A DNA stretch of 64,000 nt, taken from NCBI GenBank assembly GCA_963930955.1, contig OZ006967.1:2604001-2668000 (forward strand). The letters are read 5' to 3'. The position numbers and the translations under genes are program-made. Below the pieces are notes generated by a model. It did not search any database and was not told where the DNA came from. It saw only the letters and a list, made by a program, of their open reading frames with translations. The DNA comes from Scatomonas sp963930955. GTDB taxonomy: Bacteria; Bacillota; Clostridia; Lachnospirales; Lachnospiraceae. Shown here piece after piece: positions 9,045 through 17,646 of the stretch (within the stretch, counting starts at the first letter, position 1; every line of letters begins with the position of its first letter).

Positions 9045-10072
9045 TTCAATATCTTCCTTTTCCAAGCTTTCAGCTTTTCGTAATCAAAAATCTTCAATAA
9101 TATTGGTCTTGCAATTGTAATAACAAGAATAACTGGCGTTGGACAACTGTGGATGCGATGTCCAAATGTCTCTAAATGTAAGCCAAGCTTTTGAACTGAT
9201 AACCCAATACTATTCATTGCTCGCAAGAAAGTACCTGGTTTCTTATAAGCTGTTATTATCTGTGACTGATTATTAATACTTACACCATTCGTTTTACAGA
9301 GTAACCTTATATACTTAACTTTTGTGGGCAAGTATCCAATAGAAGATGCAGCATAAACATCGGCTTCCACAGGGTCATTAGAGAACACTCTGTATCCGGT
9401 ATTTACATCGATTCCCTGAACTGGCCCATTCTTTTCCATACCATAAAATGCATCAACTACATTTAAATCCGGTTTGATAGCAATCACAAGATCATGAATT
9501 GTCTGATGAATATATGGATGGTTATGATACTTCTCGAAATCTGGCAAACATCCAAACAAATTTTTGCATGCACCTGTGTAACCGGTTACAGCATGTGTCT
9601 TTAAATTACTAAGATTTACTTTTAAATCAGCATTTAACAACGTTTCTGACAGCCATAGCTGACTATCAATATTAATGTATCTTAACAACTTCTCTGATTC
9701 ATATTTCTGCAGCCTATCCCTTGAAAGATCGAGCAATTCAACCTGCTTTAATGCTTTGCTCGATAATCCCAGGCTATCAGGTAGTTCTAAGTGCTCAAAC
9801 TTTAAATAGGCAAATCCATAGCCGGTACTATCTGCTTCAGCAATGAAAATCCGTGCATTTTTATTTACAGACACAAAATATTCAACAGCTGATCTAACTA
9901 AATCCAAATCTGTAATCACGTGAGTCTTTGGATCTACGTATGTACCTGCCGCAAAATTCGGTTTTATTAGTATAGTTTTTGCATTGAGCAATTTATCATT
10001 AAGCTGTAATTTTGCAAAGATATTAGTCCATTCCTGAAAACTGATATCTTTATTTTTGTTCATATAAAGCAT
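9041..10072 (-). CDS. DUF362 family protein in the capsule operon
   Basis: The 343-residue protein matches the DUF362 pattern: ILIKPNFAAGTYVDPKTHVITD near residue 35, EADSTGYGF, DLKVNLSNLKTHAVTGYTGACKNLFGCLPD in the middle, then VVDAFYGMEKNGPVQG. DUF362 proteins have no settled function; some carry iron-sulphur clusters, but this one has no obvious CxxC cluster. I chose the ATG at 10072 because AGAGGA lies about 10 nt upstream and it follows the previous stop by 5 bp; an ATG at 10144 lies inside the upstream gene. The stop overlaps the next start (ATGA). The tight linkage to two toroid-like proteins suggests a three-gene modification cassette. Confidence 0.75.
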   Translation of the reverse strand: MLYMNKNKDISFQEWTNIFAKLQLNDKLLNAKTILIKPNFAAGTYVDPKTHVITDLDLVRSAVEYFVSVNKNARIFIAEADSTGYGFAYLKFEHLELPDSLGLSSKALKQVELLDLSRDRLQKYESEKLLRYINIDSQLWLSETLLNADLKVNLSNLKTHAVTGYTGACKNLFGCLPDFEKYHNHPYIHQTIHDLVIAIKPDLNVVDAFYGMEKNGPVQGIDVNTGYRVFSNDPVEADVYAASSIGYLPTKVKYIRLLCKTNGVSINNQSQIITAYKKPGTFLRAMNSIGLSVQKLGLHLETFGHRIHSCPTPVILVITIARPILLKIFDYEKLKAWKRKILK

Positions 10073-10077
10073 ATTAG

Positions 10078-11460
10078 TTAGTCCTCTGATAAGAATCTTT
10101 TTAGCTCCACGGCATATGAACTTCCATATACAAACGCAGTCCAAGTATAAAGATGATGAACTATTGCCCCTTCTGTTGTATATGAATATATGCCACCTTT
10201 ACCTTTTCCTTCCAGTAATGTATGTGCCAAACACCAGTTGTAGGCCTTTTCAGCTGCCTTCTTTAACTCAACTTGACCATTATGGTCCTTGTACCAATTC
10301 ATCAAAGAGTATGCAATAATAGATGTTGCCTTACAATCTATGCCCATTAACGGTCTCGATAAATTATAAGCCCAACCCCCCTGCTTATCCTGCACTTTAA
10401 GCAAATTTCCAATTGTGTCCTGTACGACAGCAATTACTTTTTCATCTTTTAAAACTCGACTAGCAGGAATCAAACCTTCTAATGCCCATGCCTGGCCTCG
10501 TCCAAACATTCCCCCAAGCTGTTTATCGTTAGCATCCAGGCTTGTAGCAAACCCATTTTGGGAAGGTATATAGAACAACTCAATATATATATCTGTAAAT
10601 CTCTTTAAGAATTCCAAATACCGAGCGTTGTAAGTGATCTCATAAAGTCGTGCAAATAACCCTGCAGTGAACCCCACATCAACAATGTTATGTTTTGTCT
10701 GCCAATGATTACGCTTCATATCAAAGCCAACAAAAACCATCCCATCTTCTCGTGCAGTCCCAATAATCCATTCAGCGCATTTCTCAGCCGAAGCTAAATA
10801 CTTATCTTCTTTCGTCGCTAAATACAGCTCTAAACTTGAATTATTGGCAGCATATGCTGAATCATTCGGTGCCATTATAGGAACTGCCCCTTCCGCATCA
10901 TAATCATTTCTGACAATCCACCCACCACACTCCTGCTGAAGCTCAATGAGTTTATCTGCAATGACCTTAGCCTCATTTATCATTCCTAACCGACAATACA
11001 TCCTTACCAAAGCAGCATTTGTCCAAACCCAGCTCGGAAGACACCATTCTTCACAATCTAGAATGTAACCTGCATAATGAAGAGATCCATTCCGAAATTC
11101 TTTCGGGATCTCAGAATTCTTAATGAACTCCATCCATAATGCTTCAGCGTCTGCTTCTTGAACACCCAGCATCTTTTCATTACATTTTCTTCTTTGCATA
11201 AATGAATTATTAAATGAAGGAAATGTATTAGCACCCACGACATTTTCTATAGGGAAAACATCATTCTTTTTTAGTTCTGCAGGAATTGGCGTCATATCAT
11301 TTATATATGCACCTACATCTTCTCCCGCAAGATTCACACGTCCATTTATGCTAAGATTGTTATCTTGCACGTTAATCATACGATATGTACTTGTAGTCAC
11401 ACTTTTATGTAACACATTTTTTGCTGTTCTGTGTAAGAAACCATATAATTTATACTTCAT
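10078..11460 (-). CDS. GH88/GH105-like six-hairpin protein (unsaturated glucuronyl hydrolase-like fold)
   Basis: The 460-residue protein has the repeating W/G-rich helices of (alpha/alpha)6 barrels. One motif, FGRGQAWALEGLIP, closely resembles the SRGQAWALYG of GH88 unsaturated glucuronyl hydrolases. Others are EEWCLPSWVWTNAALVRMY, NIVDVGFTAGLFARLYE and WAYNLSRPLMGIDCKATS. No clear signal peptide is seen. GH88 enzymes act on unsaturated uronic acids. The operon also carries UDP-glucose dehydrogenase, so a uronic-acid polymer is plausible, but a hydrolase in a biosynthetic operon is unexpected. It may edit, trim or epimerise the chain instead. AAGG precedes the ATG, and the DUF362 gene follows closely. 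Confidence 0.6.
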   Translation of the reverse strand: MKYKLYGFLHRTAKNVLHKSVTTSTYRMINVQDNNLSINGRVNLAGEDVGAYINDMTPIPAELKKNDVFPIENVVGANTFPSFNNSFMQRRKCNEKMLGVQEADAEALWMEFIKNSEIPKEFRNGSLHYAGYILDCEEWCLPSWVWTNAALVRMYCRLGMINEAKVIADKLIELQQECGGWIVRNDYDAEGAVPIMAPNDSAYAANNSSLELYLATKEDKYLASAEKCAEWIIGTAREDGMVFVGFDMKRNHWQTKHNIVDVGFTAGLFARLYEITYNARYLEFLKRFTDIYIELFYIPSQNGFATSLDANDKQLGGMFGRGQAWALEGLIPASRVLKDEKVIAVVQDTIGNLLKVQDKQGGWAYNLSRPLMGIDCKATSIIAYSLMNWYKDHNGQVELKKAAEKAYNWCLAHTLLEGKGKGGIYSYTTEGAIVHHLYTWTAFVYGSSYAVELKRFLSED

Positions 11461-11470
11461 CTTTACTACC

Positions 11471-12367
11471 TTATCGTTTGATCAAGTTTTGTCCCCAAAA
11501 TGCAATTCTTCTCATCTGCTCTTTTAAAGTAAGTCCGCCTTGATCTTTTGATTTCTTATAGAATCGTCTTGCAAGTTTATAGTTCTTAGTTCTCTGCGCT
11601 GCTTCAGCAATCTGCAAGTACTGGCTATGGAAAATGTATTTTTTATCATCTTCATTTAACGTCTTGATGATAGGATTAAATTTTTTAAGATATTGTTTCT
11701 TTATATCTATCATTTTTTCGACGTTCGGAAGATTCATATTTTCATTATTTTTTATCACAAGTACCTCAGGTATTGCTTCTAATGAATATGATTGAAAAAT
11801 TCTCACTAAGAATTCATAATCCTGATGTCGCAAAAATGTACCATCAAAGCCATTGATTTCATCAACAACAGACTTTTTAACAAAAATATTAGATCCAGTA
11901 CAAAACATAAATGTACATGCCAATGTATCTAATAAATAGTTTCCTGACTTTACTTTCGTAAATGTACGGTATACTTTTCCTTCACGTCTGAATTCACAAC
12001 CGGTATACACACCAGCTATTAAATCACTTGACGTTTCCAGCAGATCAAAACACTTTTCCAATCGTTCTGTTTTGTATTCATCATCACTATCAAGAAAAGC
12101 GATATACTTTCCGGTTGCCTGTGCCAGTCCCGTATTTCTTGCCACTGCTCCATTTAAGTTATGAGGATGCTTTAAATAATGAAGCCTATCATCAGAAATA
12201 GAAGTAATTAACTTCTCAGTCTCACGTCTTGCCTCAGTATCTGGATCATTATCATCAACAACAATTATTTCTATATTTTGCAGCGACTGATTAATCACAC
12301 TCTCAATCGCTTTATTTAAATACTGCGGTACACCAAAAGTTGGTATTATAACCGAAACATCTGCCAT
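11471..12367 (-). CDS. Family 2 glycosyltransferase
   Basis: The 298-residue protein has the GT-A fold of GT2 enzymes: VSVIIPTFGVPQYLNKAIESV at residues 4-24, IEIIVVDDNDPD near 32-43, GAVARNTGLAQATGKYIAFLDSDDE (about 72-96) with the metal-binding DSDD, and FLRHQDYEFLVR as the acceptor-side motif. The C-terminal 60 residues are basic and helical. It adds one sugar from a nucleotide donor to the lipid-linked repeat unit at the inner membrane face. GAGGAG precedes the ATG. It lies 3 bp after the GT4 gene. Donor and linkage cannot be read from the sequence; GlcA or GlcNAc are plausible given the pathway genes present. Confidence 0.88.
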   Translation of the reverse strand: MADVSVIIPTFGVPQYLNKAIESVINQSLQNIEIIVVDDNDPDTEARRETEKLITSISDDRLHYLKHPHNLNGAVARNTGLAQATGKYIAFLDSDDEYKTERLEKCFDLLETSSDLIAGVYTGCEFRREGKVYRTFTKVKSGNYLLDTLACTFMFCTGSNIFVKKSVVDEINGFDGTFLRHQDYEFLVRIFQSYSLEAIPEVLVIKNNENMNLPNVEKMIDIKKQYLKKFNPIIKTLNEDDKKYIFHSQYLQIAEAAQRTKNYKLARRFYKKSKDQGGLTLKEQMRRIAFWGQNLIKR

Positions 12368-12370
12368 CTT

Positions 12371-14101
12371 TTATATCTCCTCATACAGTTCAACATATTT
12401 GCGAACAGCATCTTTGTTATCAATATCGATTTTTCTAGGCTCAATCTTTCCTATATTTTCAATAGCTTTATCAAGCAGTCCAATATTCTTCTTTGGAACG
12501 ATCAATCCATACATTTTCGCACTTTCTACACTTCCACCCGTATCATAAGTAATCACCGGCGTGCCACACGCAATAGCTTCAATATTTGTTGTCGGATAAT
12601 TATCTTCATAAGTCGGATTAACAAAAACATCAGCAACAGAATACAGTTCTGCCAGTTCTAATACACTATTTGTTCTCTCAATACCAATAATGTTTTCTGG
12701 AAGTTTTTCTATCTGCAATTTACTCAATCCAACCAGCATAATCTGATAGTTTTCATTCAAAAAGCTTTTAAGCTCGATAAAATCCTCTAATCCTTTCCGA
12801 TAATCCCACACAGCTGCGACCCCAAGCAAAATACTCTTTCCAACGAGATTATATTTATTCTTTAGTTCAAAGTATCCCCCCCCGCTCGAATTTTGAGAGG
12901 TGCTGTAAATTTGCAGATAGTTCCGCAATGCTTTCGCCTTATCATTTTTCTGTATCTCATCGGCTATGCTTGCATCATCCAGCAACAACGTTTTCTTATA
13001 CGATTGGTATTTTTCTATAACAGTCACAAGCTGCTCTATATCTCCCTTCGGAACAACTGCTTTGAGCAGACTCCCTGCACTTTCAGGACTGCCTCCTGTG
13101 TCATAAGAAATAATAGGTGTACCACACGCTGCTGCTTCAATATTCACAGTAGGATAATTATCACAATAGGTCAAATTTAGGAACAAGTCAGCAGCAGAAT
13201 ATATTTGCGCCAGTTCTTTCACACTTGCTGTTCGCTCAATTCCAATAATCTTTGTTGATAACTCCTTCCTTTGTTTCTCTGTAAGACCTACAAGCACTAT
13301 TGAATATTTGTCAAAAGGTAGCCGATGTGATAAAGCAATAAAATCAGAATAGCCCTTCATATCGTCCCAAATTGTAGCGACACCAAGCAACATAACCCTG
13401 TTTCCAATGCCATATACTTCCCGAAAATCATTTTTCAACGGATAAAATTGAGAAGTATCAATTCCATTATGAATCACATCAGTATCATATTCTTTTAGAA
13501 ATGAATCTTTTACTAATCCTTTCAGCCAATGTGATGGTGTGACTATCCTCAGTCCTGGAACAGACGAAAATATATCCTTTTTTCTTTTCCAATTTATTTT
13601 AGATCTATCAATATAGGACTGAGGGTATTCCTTATGCTGCGGACAATGATTACATCCTGTTTTCCACTTCTCACAATGTACAGCATCGCAATACGCCGTA
13701 TGACCAGTAAATGCCCAACAATCATGTAGCGTCCAGATAATTTTCTTATCACATGTTTTAAGGTAATCGAACAGTATCTCAACATTGATATAATAACCGT
13801 GAATGTTATGAAGATGGATAACATCCGGATCATATTCCTTAACCCATTTGATGAATTTAGTTGTAGCAGCTTTGCTACCAAATCCGGCACTGTCAGTTAG
13901 CCGTGCTTTCGCAACATGAAGCTTGACATCTAGTTCTGAACCAACCCTCACAGCGTATTTCCGAAACTGTTCAGGTACATTTTCTCTACCATATGCAATT
14001 TTTACTTCATGCCCCTGCGCCTCAAGTGCTGTGGCAAGATCAGTACAGATTCTTCCTGTGCTGCGAATACCACAAACCACATTGATCATCAAAATTTTCA
14101 T
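12371..14101 (-). CDS. Family 4 glycosyltransferase with a duplicated C-terminal donor domain
   Basis: The 576-residue protein is about 180 residues longer than usual for GT4. Residues about 1-220 form one acceptor-side Rossmann domain, with a Cys-rich stretch (CDAVHCEKWKTGCNHC) near 138-153. The donor-binding domain then occurs twice, at about 225-400 and 411-576. Both copies carry LLGVA.(I/V)WD..KG, VGL, IIGIERT.SV.ELA..YS.AD.F and DNYPT.NIEA.ACGTP with the E of the EX7E motif (D314 and D500 begin these segments). The two are separated by a Ser/Gly-rich linker. GGGGAG precedes the ATG. The tandem domain may bind two donors, or one copy may be structural. Confidence 0.88.
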   Translation of the reverse strand: MKILMINVVCGIRSTGRICTDLATALEAQGHEVKIAYGRENVPEQFRKYAVRVGSELDVKLHVAKARLTDSAGFGSKAATTKFIKWVKEYDPDVIHLHNIHGYYINVEILFDYLKTCDKKIIWTLHDCWAFTGHTAYCDAVHCEKWKTGCNHCPQHKEYPQSYIDRSKINWKRKKDIFSSVPGLRIVTPSHWLKGLVKDSFLKEYDTDVIHNGIDTSQFYPLKNDFREVYGIGNRVMLLGVATIWDDMKGYSDFIALSHRLPFDKYSIVLVGLTEKQRKELSTKIIGIERTASVKELAQIYSAADLFLNLTYCDNYPTVNIEAAACGTPIISYDTGGSPESAGSLLKAVVPKGDIEQLVTVIEKYQSYKKTLLLDDASIADEIQKNDKAKALRNYLQIYSTSQNSSGGGYFELKNKYNLVGKSILLGVAAVWDYRKGLEDFIELKSFLNENYQIMLVGLSKLQIEKLPENIIGIERTNSVLELAELYSVADVFVNPTYEDNYPTTNIEAIACGTPVITYDTGGSVESAKMYGLIVPKKNIGLLDKAIENIGKIEPRKIDIDNKDAVRKYVELYEEI

Positions 14102-14115
14102 TTTCTCCCCTCAAT

Positions 14116-15339
14116 TTACTTTGTTGAATTATCTAGTAATATACGTTCGAGTTTGTCCATTATCATTTCTCTTGAAAAATTTTGATCATAATATTCTTTT
14201 GCTCTACGACCTAAATCTCCACGTTTCTCAATTTCAGTAAATTTAATTACATTATCAACAAATCCTTTTACGTCATCTGCATCAGAACAAAACCCTGCTG
14301 CACTTTCCTTCATAACAACCGATATCTCACCATTTGCAGAAGCCAAAATAGGCTTCCCAGCTGACATATAGCTCTGTACTTTTGCCGGTAAAGTCAATGC
14401 CACTAATGGATCTGCAGTTAATGTCACTATCATTGCATCTGCAAAAGCATAATATTTCGGCATCTCATCTGATGGCTTTCTTCCATGAAAAACAACATTA
14501 TTTATGCCATGACTACTAGAAAACTCTTTTAATTTGTCAAGTTCTTGGCCATCTCCAACTATATGAAAATAAATAATTCTTCCGTGATCATTAATTCCTT
14601 TATTCTGAATAATTTCTGCAGTTTTTAGTACAACATACAGGTTCTGTGCCGCGCCAACATTACCAGCGAATACAAAATCTGTCGTCTCTTTTTCTGGCTG
14701 GCTAGGTATACTTTCAAATTCAGAAATGGCATATTGTGGAAGATACTCAATAATGCTTTCATCAATTCCGAATTCATTTATAAAATAATTTTTAAACATC
14801 CGAGAAGTGACAAGAATCTTATCCACATTCGTATATATCTTTTTTGAAATCTTGTAATAAAACTTGTAGACTGGCGAATCTTTTGTTATTCCTCCGACAG
14901 CTAGACTAGCAGGCCAAAGATCCATACAATACATTACTACTCTTTTATTCCATTTTTTAGCATACCTAATCGCAGGCTCAACCATCATTACAGGTGACGA
15001 TTGATTCGCAAATATAACATCAAAATCTCCAGACAATTTTTCTATTTCACTATTTGCAGACATTGGATAACTATGATAATTCAGAAATCTTGTAATGGCA
15101 TTATGCTTCCTTGGTATTACTGGAACATGCGTAATATGAACTCCAGCATGTTCTTCTTCAATAATTTTGTTTTTTTCATATCCTTTATATATGTCACCCA
15201 TCGGATAGTTAGGAGTTCCAGTGACCGCATGAACATAATGACCTCTTTTTGCCATTTCTTCCATTGGATGCAAAGACGGATAGGGCTCCGGCCAACCATA
15301 TTGACAAGTTGCAAGAATATGCATTTTTCTACTTTCCAT
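14116..15339 (-). CDS. wbuB: Family 4 glycosyltransferase, WbuB-like (probable L-FucNAc transferase)
   Basis: The protein (about 407 residues) is a complete GT4 enzyme. It opens MHILATCQYGWPEPYPSLHPMEEMAKRGH and continues with GTPNYPMGDIYKGYE, FANQSSPVMM, MDLWPASLAVGG, FAGNVGAAQNL near residue 225 and LPAKVQSYMSAGKPILASANGE with the late EX7E-type region. These match WbuB/CapL-like enzymes, which are predicted to transfer L-FucNAc; the CapE-F-G genes in the same operon agree. The ATG at 15339 has AGGGGA 5 nt upstream and overlaps the stop of the fusion gene. A GTG one codon earlier or the ATG at residue 7 are alternatives. It should act at the inner membrane face. Confidence 0.8.
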   Translation of the reverse strand: MESRKMHILATCQYGWPEPYPSLHPMEEMAKRGHYVHAVTGTPNYPMGDIYKGYEKNKIIEEEHAGVHITHVPVIPRKHNAITRFLNYHSYPMSANSEIEKLSGDFDVIFANQSSPVMMVEPAIRYAKKWNKRVVMYCMDLWPASLAVGGITKDSPVYKFYYKISKKIYTNVDKILVTSRMFKNYFINEFGIDESIIEYLPQYAISEFESIPSQPEKETTDFVFAGNVGAAQNLYVVLKTAEIIQNKGINDHGRIIYFHIVGDGQELDKLKEFSSSHGINNVVFHGRKPSDEMPKYYAFADAMIVTLTADPLVALTLPAKVQSYMSAGKPILASANGEISVVMKESAAGFCSDADDVKGFVDNVIKFTEIEKRGDLGRRAKEYYDQNFSREMIMDKLERILLDNSTK

Positions 15340-17089
15340 CACTTTCCCCTTTTATGCTCATTTCAGTTAGCTCAATACTTTCGTAAAAATTATACTTTTC
15401 TACAAAATCTACCTTCTCATATGTTAGCGAGCCAAAAACCTTTTTTATAAGATTAATTGGTACTATGGTGATAATCGGATTGAAGGTAATAGACATTAGT
15501 ATTTTTCTATTATGTGTAGCAGCAATTTTTCTAACCATCTCCGATGTGCAGACATATTCTTTATTCTGCGGAAAAAATAAACCGGATGCGTTATTATCAA
15601 TAACTCTCTTTACAAATTCGCATAGATTTCCAATGTAAATCATACTGCGGTTATTTTTGTATTTTGGAAATACCAGTGATTTTAAAGCAAAACCTCTAAG
15701 CTGCTGGTAGTTACCCTTGCACTCTTTACCATAAACCATTGGTGGTCTTAGAACCGCAACAGTAAAATTTTCATCGGACAACTTATTTAACGCTTCATCC
15801 GCTTGAAGTTTAGATTCTCCATATGCGTTTATAGGATTAGGTACAGTTGCCTTTGTGATATGACCTGTAGTTAATCCGTATACACTCATAGAGCTAAGTA
15901 TGATAAATTGTTTAACACCAGCCGCTTTGGCTGCTTCTGCAATTTTTATTGTTAAATCTCTGTTTACCTCATAATAAAGATGTCTGTTTTCATCAGTCTC
16001 CTTAATATGGGCAATACCAGCGGCATCAAAAACTACATCAAAGCCCACAAATAATTCAGACACAGGTTTTAAACCACGTGCTTGCATTTTCTGAACTTCA
16101 TAATAGCCTGGAGTTTCAGAAAGATAATCTGCTACTGCACTACCGATATACGAATTAGCACCGATAACAAGAACTTTCTTCTTTCTTGTAGGTATTGTTC
16201 CATTGAACATTACTGATTTCTCAGAAATATCTGCAGCTTTCTTCATCTTCCCTGTACCACCTTCAATCACACTTTCGTCTTTCCCTAATACATGGACGCT
16301 ACCAAGAAAGCACTTGAGATCCATAGCGAGCCCCATCTTAGACACATACTCTCCATCCAGTTTAGCCTTGTCTGGAATCTCAAGCTCATCTCGGCCATTG
16401 ATCTGCGCCCATCCAGTAAGTCCAGGTTTCACATTGTTAGCTCCATATTTATCCCTTTCAGCAGTCAAAAGATCCTGATTCCACAATCCCGGTCTTGGAC
16501 CAATAACGCTCATGTTACCGATAAAAATGTCCCAAATCTGTGGAAGTTCATCGAGACTGTGCGCCCGTAGGAATTTTCCTACCTTCGTTATGTACTGCTC
16601 CGGATTCTCCAGCTGATGTGTCGGAACATCATGCGGAGTACTCATCTTCATAGAACGGAACTTATGTAATTTAAAATACTTCTTATTCTCTCCAACCCTC
16701 TTCTGTGTGAATAACACAGGACCAGGATCCTCAATCTTGATTGCCAGAGCAATCGCTGCGAAAACTGGCGATAGTAATACGAGCCCTCCGAATGACAGCA
16801 CTACATCTACCGCTCTTTTAACTTTCCTCTCGTAGAACCCTGGATAGTAGAAGACTTCACCTACAGCTTCCAGATGGCCTTTTACACCGTCAGCATTTTC
16901 TTTATCATTCTCATCCTCGATCAGTACGACCTTTTTCCCTTCGAACGGATTCTTCTGAGCCGAATCATCCTCATATACAGATGATATTTTTTTCTTCTTG
17001 GCAACAATTCTCATGCCTATGAATACAGTTCCGGTGACTGCAGCTGTAATCGTTATTAGTTTTTTCAGTTTCTTATTATCAATGGACAT
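15329..17089 (-). CDS. Fusion of initiating phosphoglycosyl transferase with an NAD-dependent sugar epimerase/reductase
   Basis: The 586-residue protein has two complete enzymes. Residues about 10-30 are an extra membrane helix. Residues about 85-285 are a bacterial sugar transferase (CapM/WbaP/PglC class): YPGFYERKVKRAVDVVLSF, KLHKFRSM, the catalytic D180-E181 in HSLDELPQIW, and GPRPGLWNQD. Residues about 303-586 are a short-chain dehydrogenase: GANSYIG near 310-316, LSSMSVYG near 398-405, and Y423/K427 in YGESK. The first domain puts a sugar-1-phosphate on undecaprenyl phosphate. The second resembles CapN/WbpV/WreQ reductases that reduce 4-keto-6-deoxy-GlcNAc. With the membrane dehydratase upstream, the first sugar is probably D-FucNAc or D-QuiNAc. 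It starts the AT-rich block. Confidence 0.85.
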   Translation of the reverse strand: MSIDNKKLKKLITITAAVTGTVFIGMRIVAKKKKISSVYEDDSAQKNPFEGKKVVLIEDENDKENADGVKGHLEAVGEVFYYPGFYERKVKRAVDVVLSFGGLVLLSPVFAAIALAIKIEDPGPVLFTQKRVGENKKYFKLHKFRSMKMSTPHDVPTHQLENPEQYITKVGKFLRAHSLDELPQIWDIFIGNMSVIGPRPGLWNQDLLTAERDKYGANNVKPGLTGWAQINGRDELEIPDKAKLDGEYVSKMGLAMDLKCFLGSVHVLGKDESVIEGGTGKMKKAADISEKSVMFNGTIPTRKKKVLVIGANSYIGSAVADYLSETPGYYEVQKMQARGLKPVSELFVGFDVVFDAAGIAHIKETDENRHLYYEVNRDLTIKIAEAAKAAGVKQFIILSSMSVYGLTTGHITKATVPNPINAYGESKLQADEALNKLSDENFTVAVLRPPMVYGKECKGNYQQLRGFALKSLVFPKYKNNRSMIYIGNLCEFVKRVIDNNASGLFFPQNKEYVCTSEMVRKIAATHNRKILMSITFNPIITIVPINLIKKVFGSLTYEKVDFVEKYNFYESIELTEMSIKGESDGK

Positions 17090-17160
17090 GGTATTCGTGC
17101 TCTCCCTTATGTATCTGCAGTGGTTAACGCACTTTCAGTGTGTAAAAATCTGTGCTGCAT

Positions 17161-17592
17161 TTACGAAAAGCTTGACTCAGTGCCAAACTGTTTCTTATAT
17201 TCTTGCATCCAATTTTCTTTTATGTTGTAAGCAGCACAATTTGTTGTCTTCTCTTTCAACTCAATCGGTTGCCCGTCCGGATCCGCTGTGAATACGAACC
17301 TGTTCCCAAACCAGTCTGTTCGGACTTCTTCACAGTTCAGGACTTTTGTGATCTCGTCCAAATTGTCTACTGTGAAAGCCACATGCCGTAAGCCTTTTGC
17401 TTCCGGATCAGTCATACGTTCCGGATGATTCGGATCGATAAATATCTCTAAAATTACCAAACCGCACTCCATGAATACCACGTTGTCATAAGAACGTTCT
17501 ATTCTCTTAAATTCCCGAAAGCCCAGTCTTTCATAAAATCGCAAGCTCTCTTCTGATGACACAATTAATGCAATGTGGTCTAAACTAACCAT
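17161..17592 (-). CDS. VOC (glyoxalase/bleomycin-resistance) superfamily protein
   Basis: The 143-residue protein has the two beta-alpha-beta-beta-beta halves of VOC proteins. MVSLDHIALIVSSEESLRFYERLGF has the first metal-ligand His; LRHVAFTVDNLDEITKVL has the second; VFTADPDGQPIELKEK ends with the usual Glu. VOC proteins act as glyoxalases, dioxygenases, epimerases or drug-binding proteins in the cytoplasm. GGAGAGATTGAG precedes the ATG. It lies between ugd and the phosphoglycosyl transferase gene on the same strand, so it is co-transcribed with capsule genes, although no capsule role is known to me. It could be a sugar-modifying enzyme or a passenger. Confidence 0.8.
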   Translation of the reverse strand: MVSLDHIALIVSSEESLRFYERLGFREFKRIERSYDNVVFMECGLVILEIFIDPNHPERMTDPEAKGLRHVAFTVDNLDEITKVLNCEEVRTDWFGNRFVFTADPDGQPIELKEKTTNCAAYNIKENWMQEYKKQFGTESSFS

Positions 17593-17646
17593 CTCAATCT
17601 CTCCATTAATCCCTACCTAAATCCGGGATTCTCATCTGCCTAAAAT

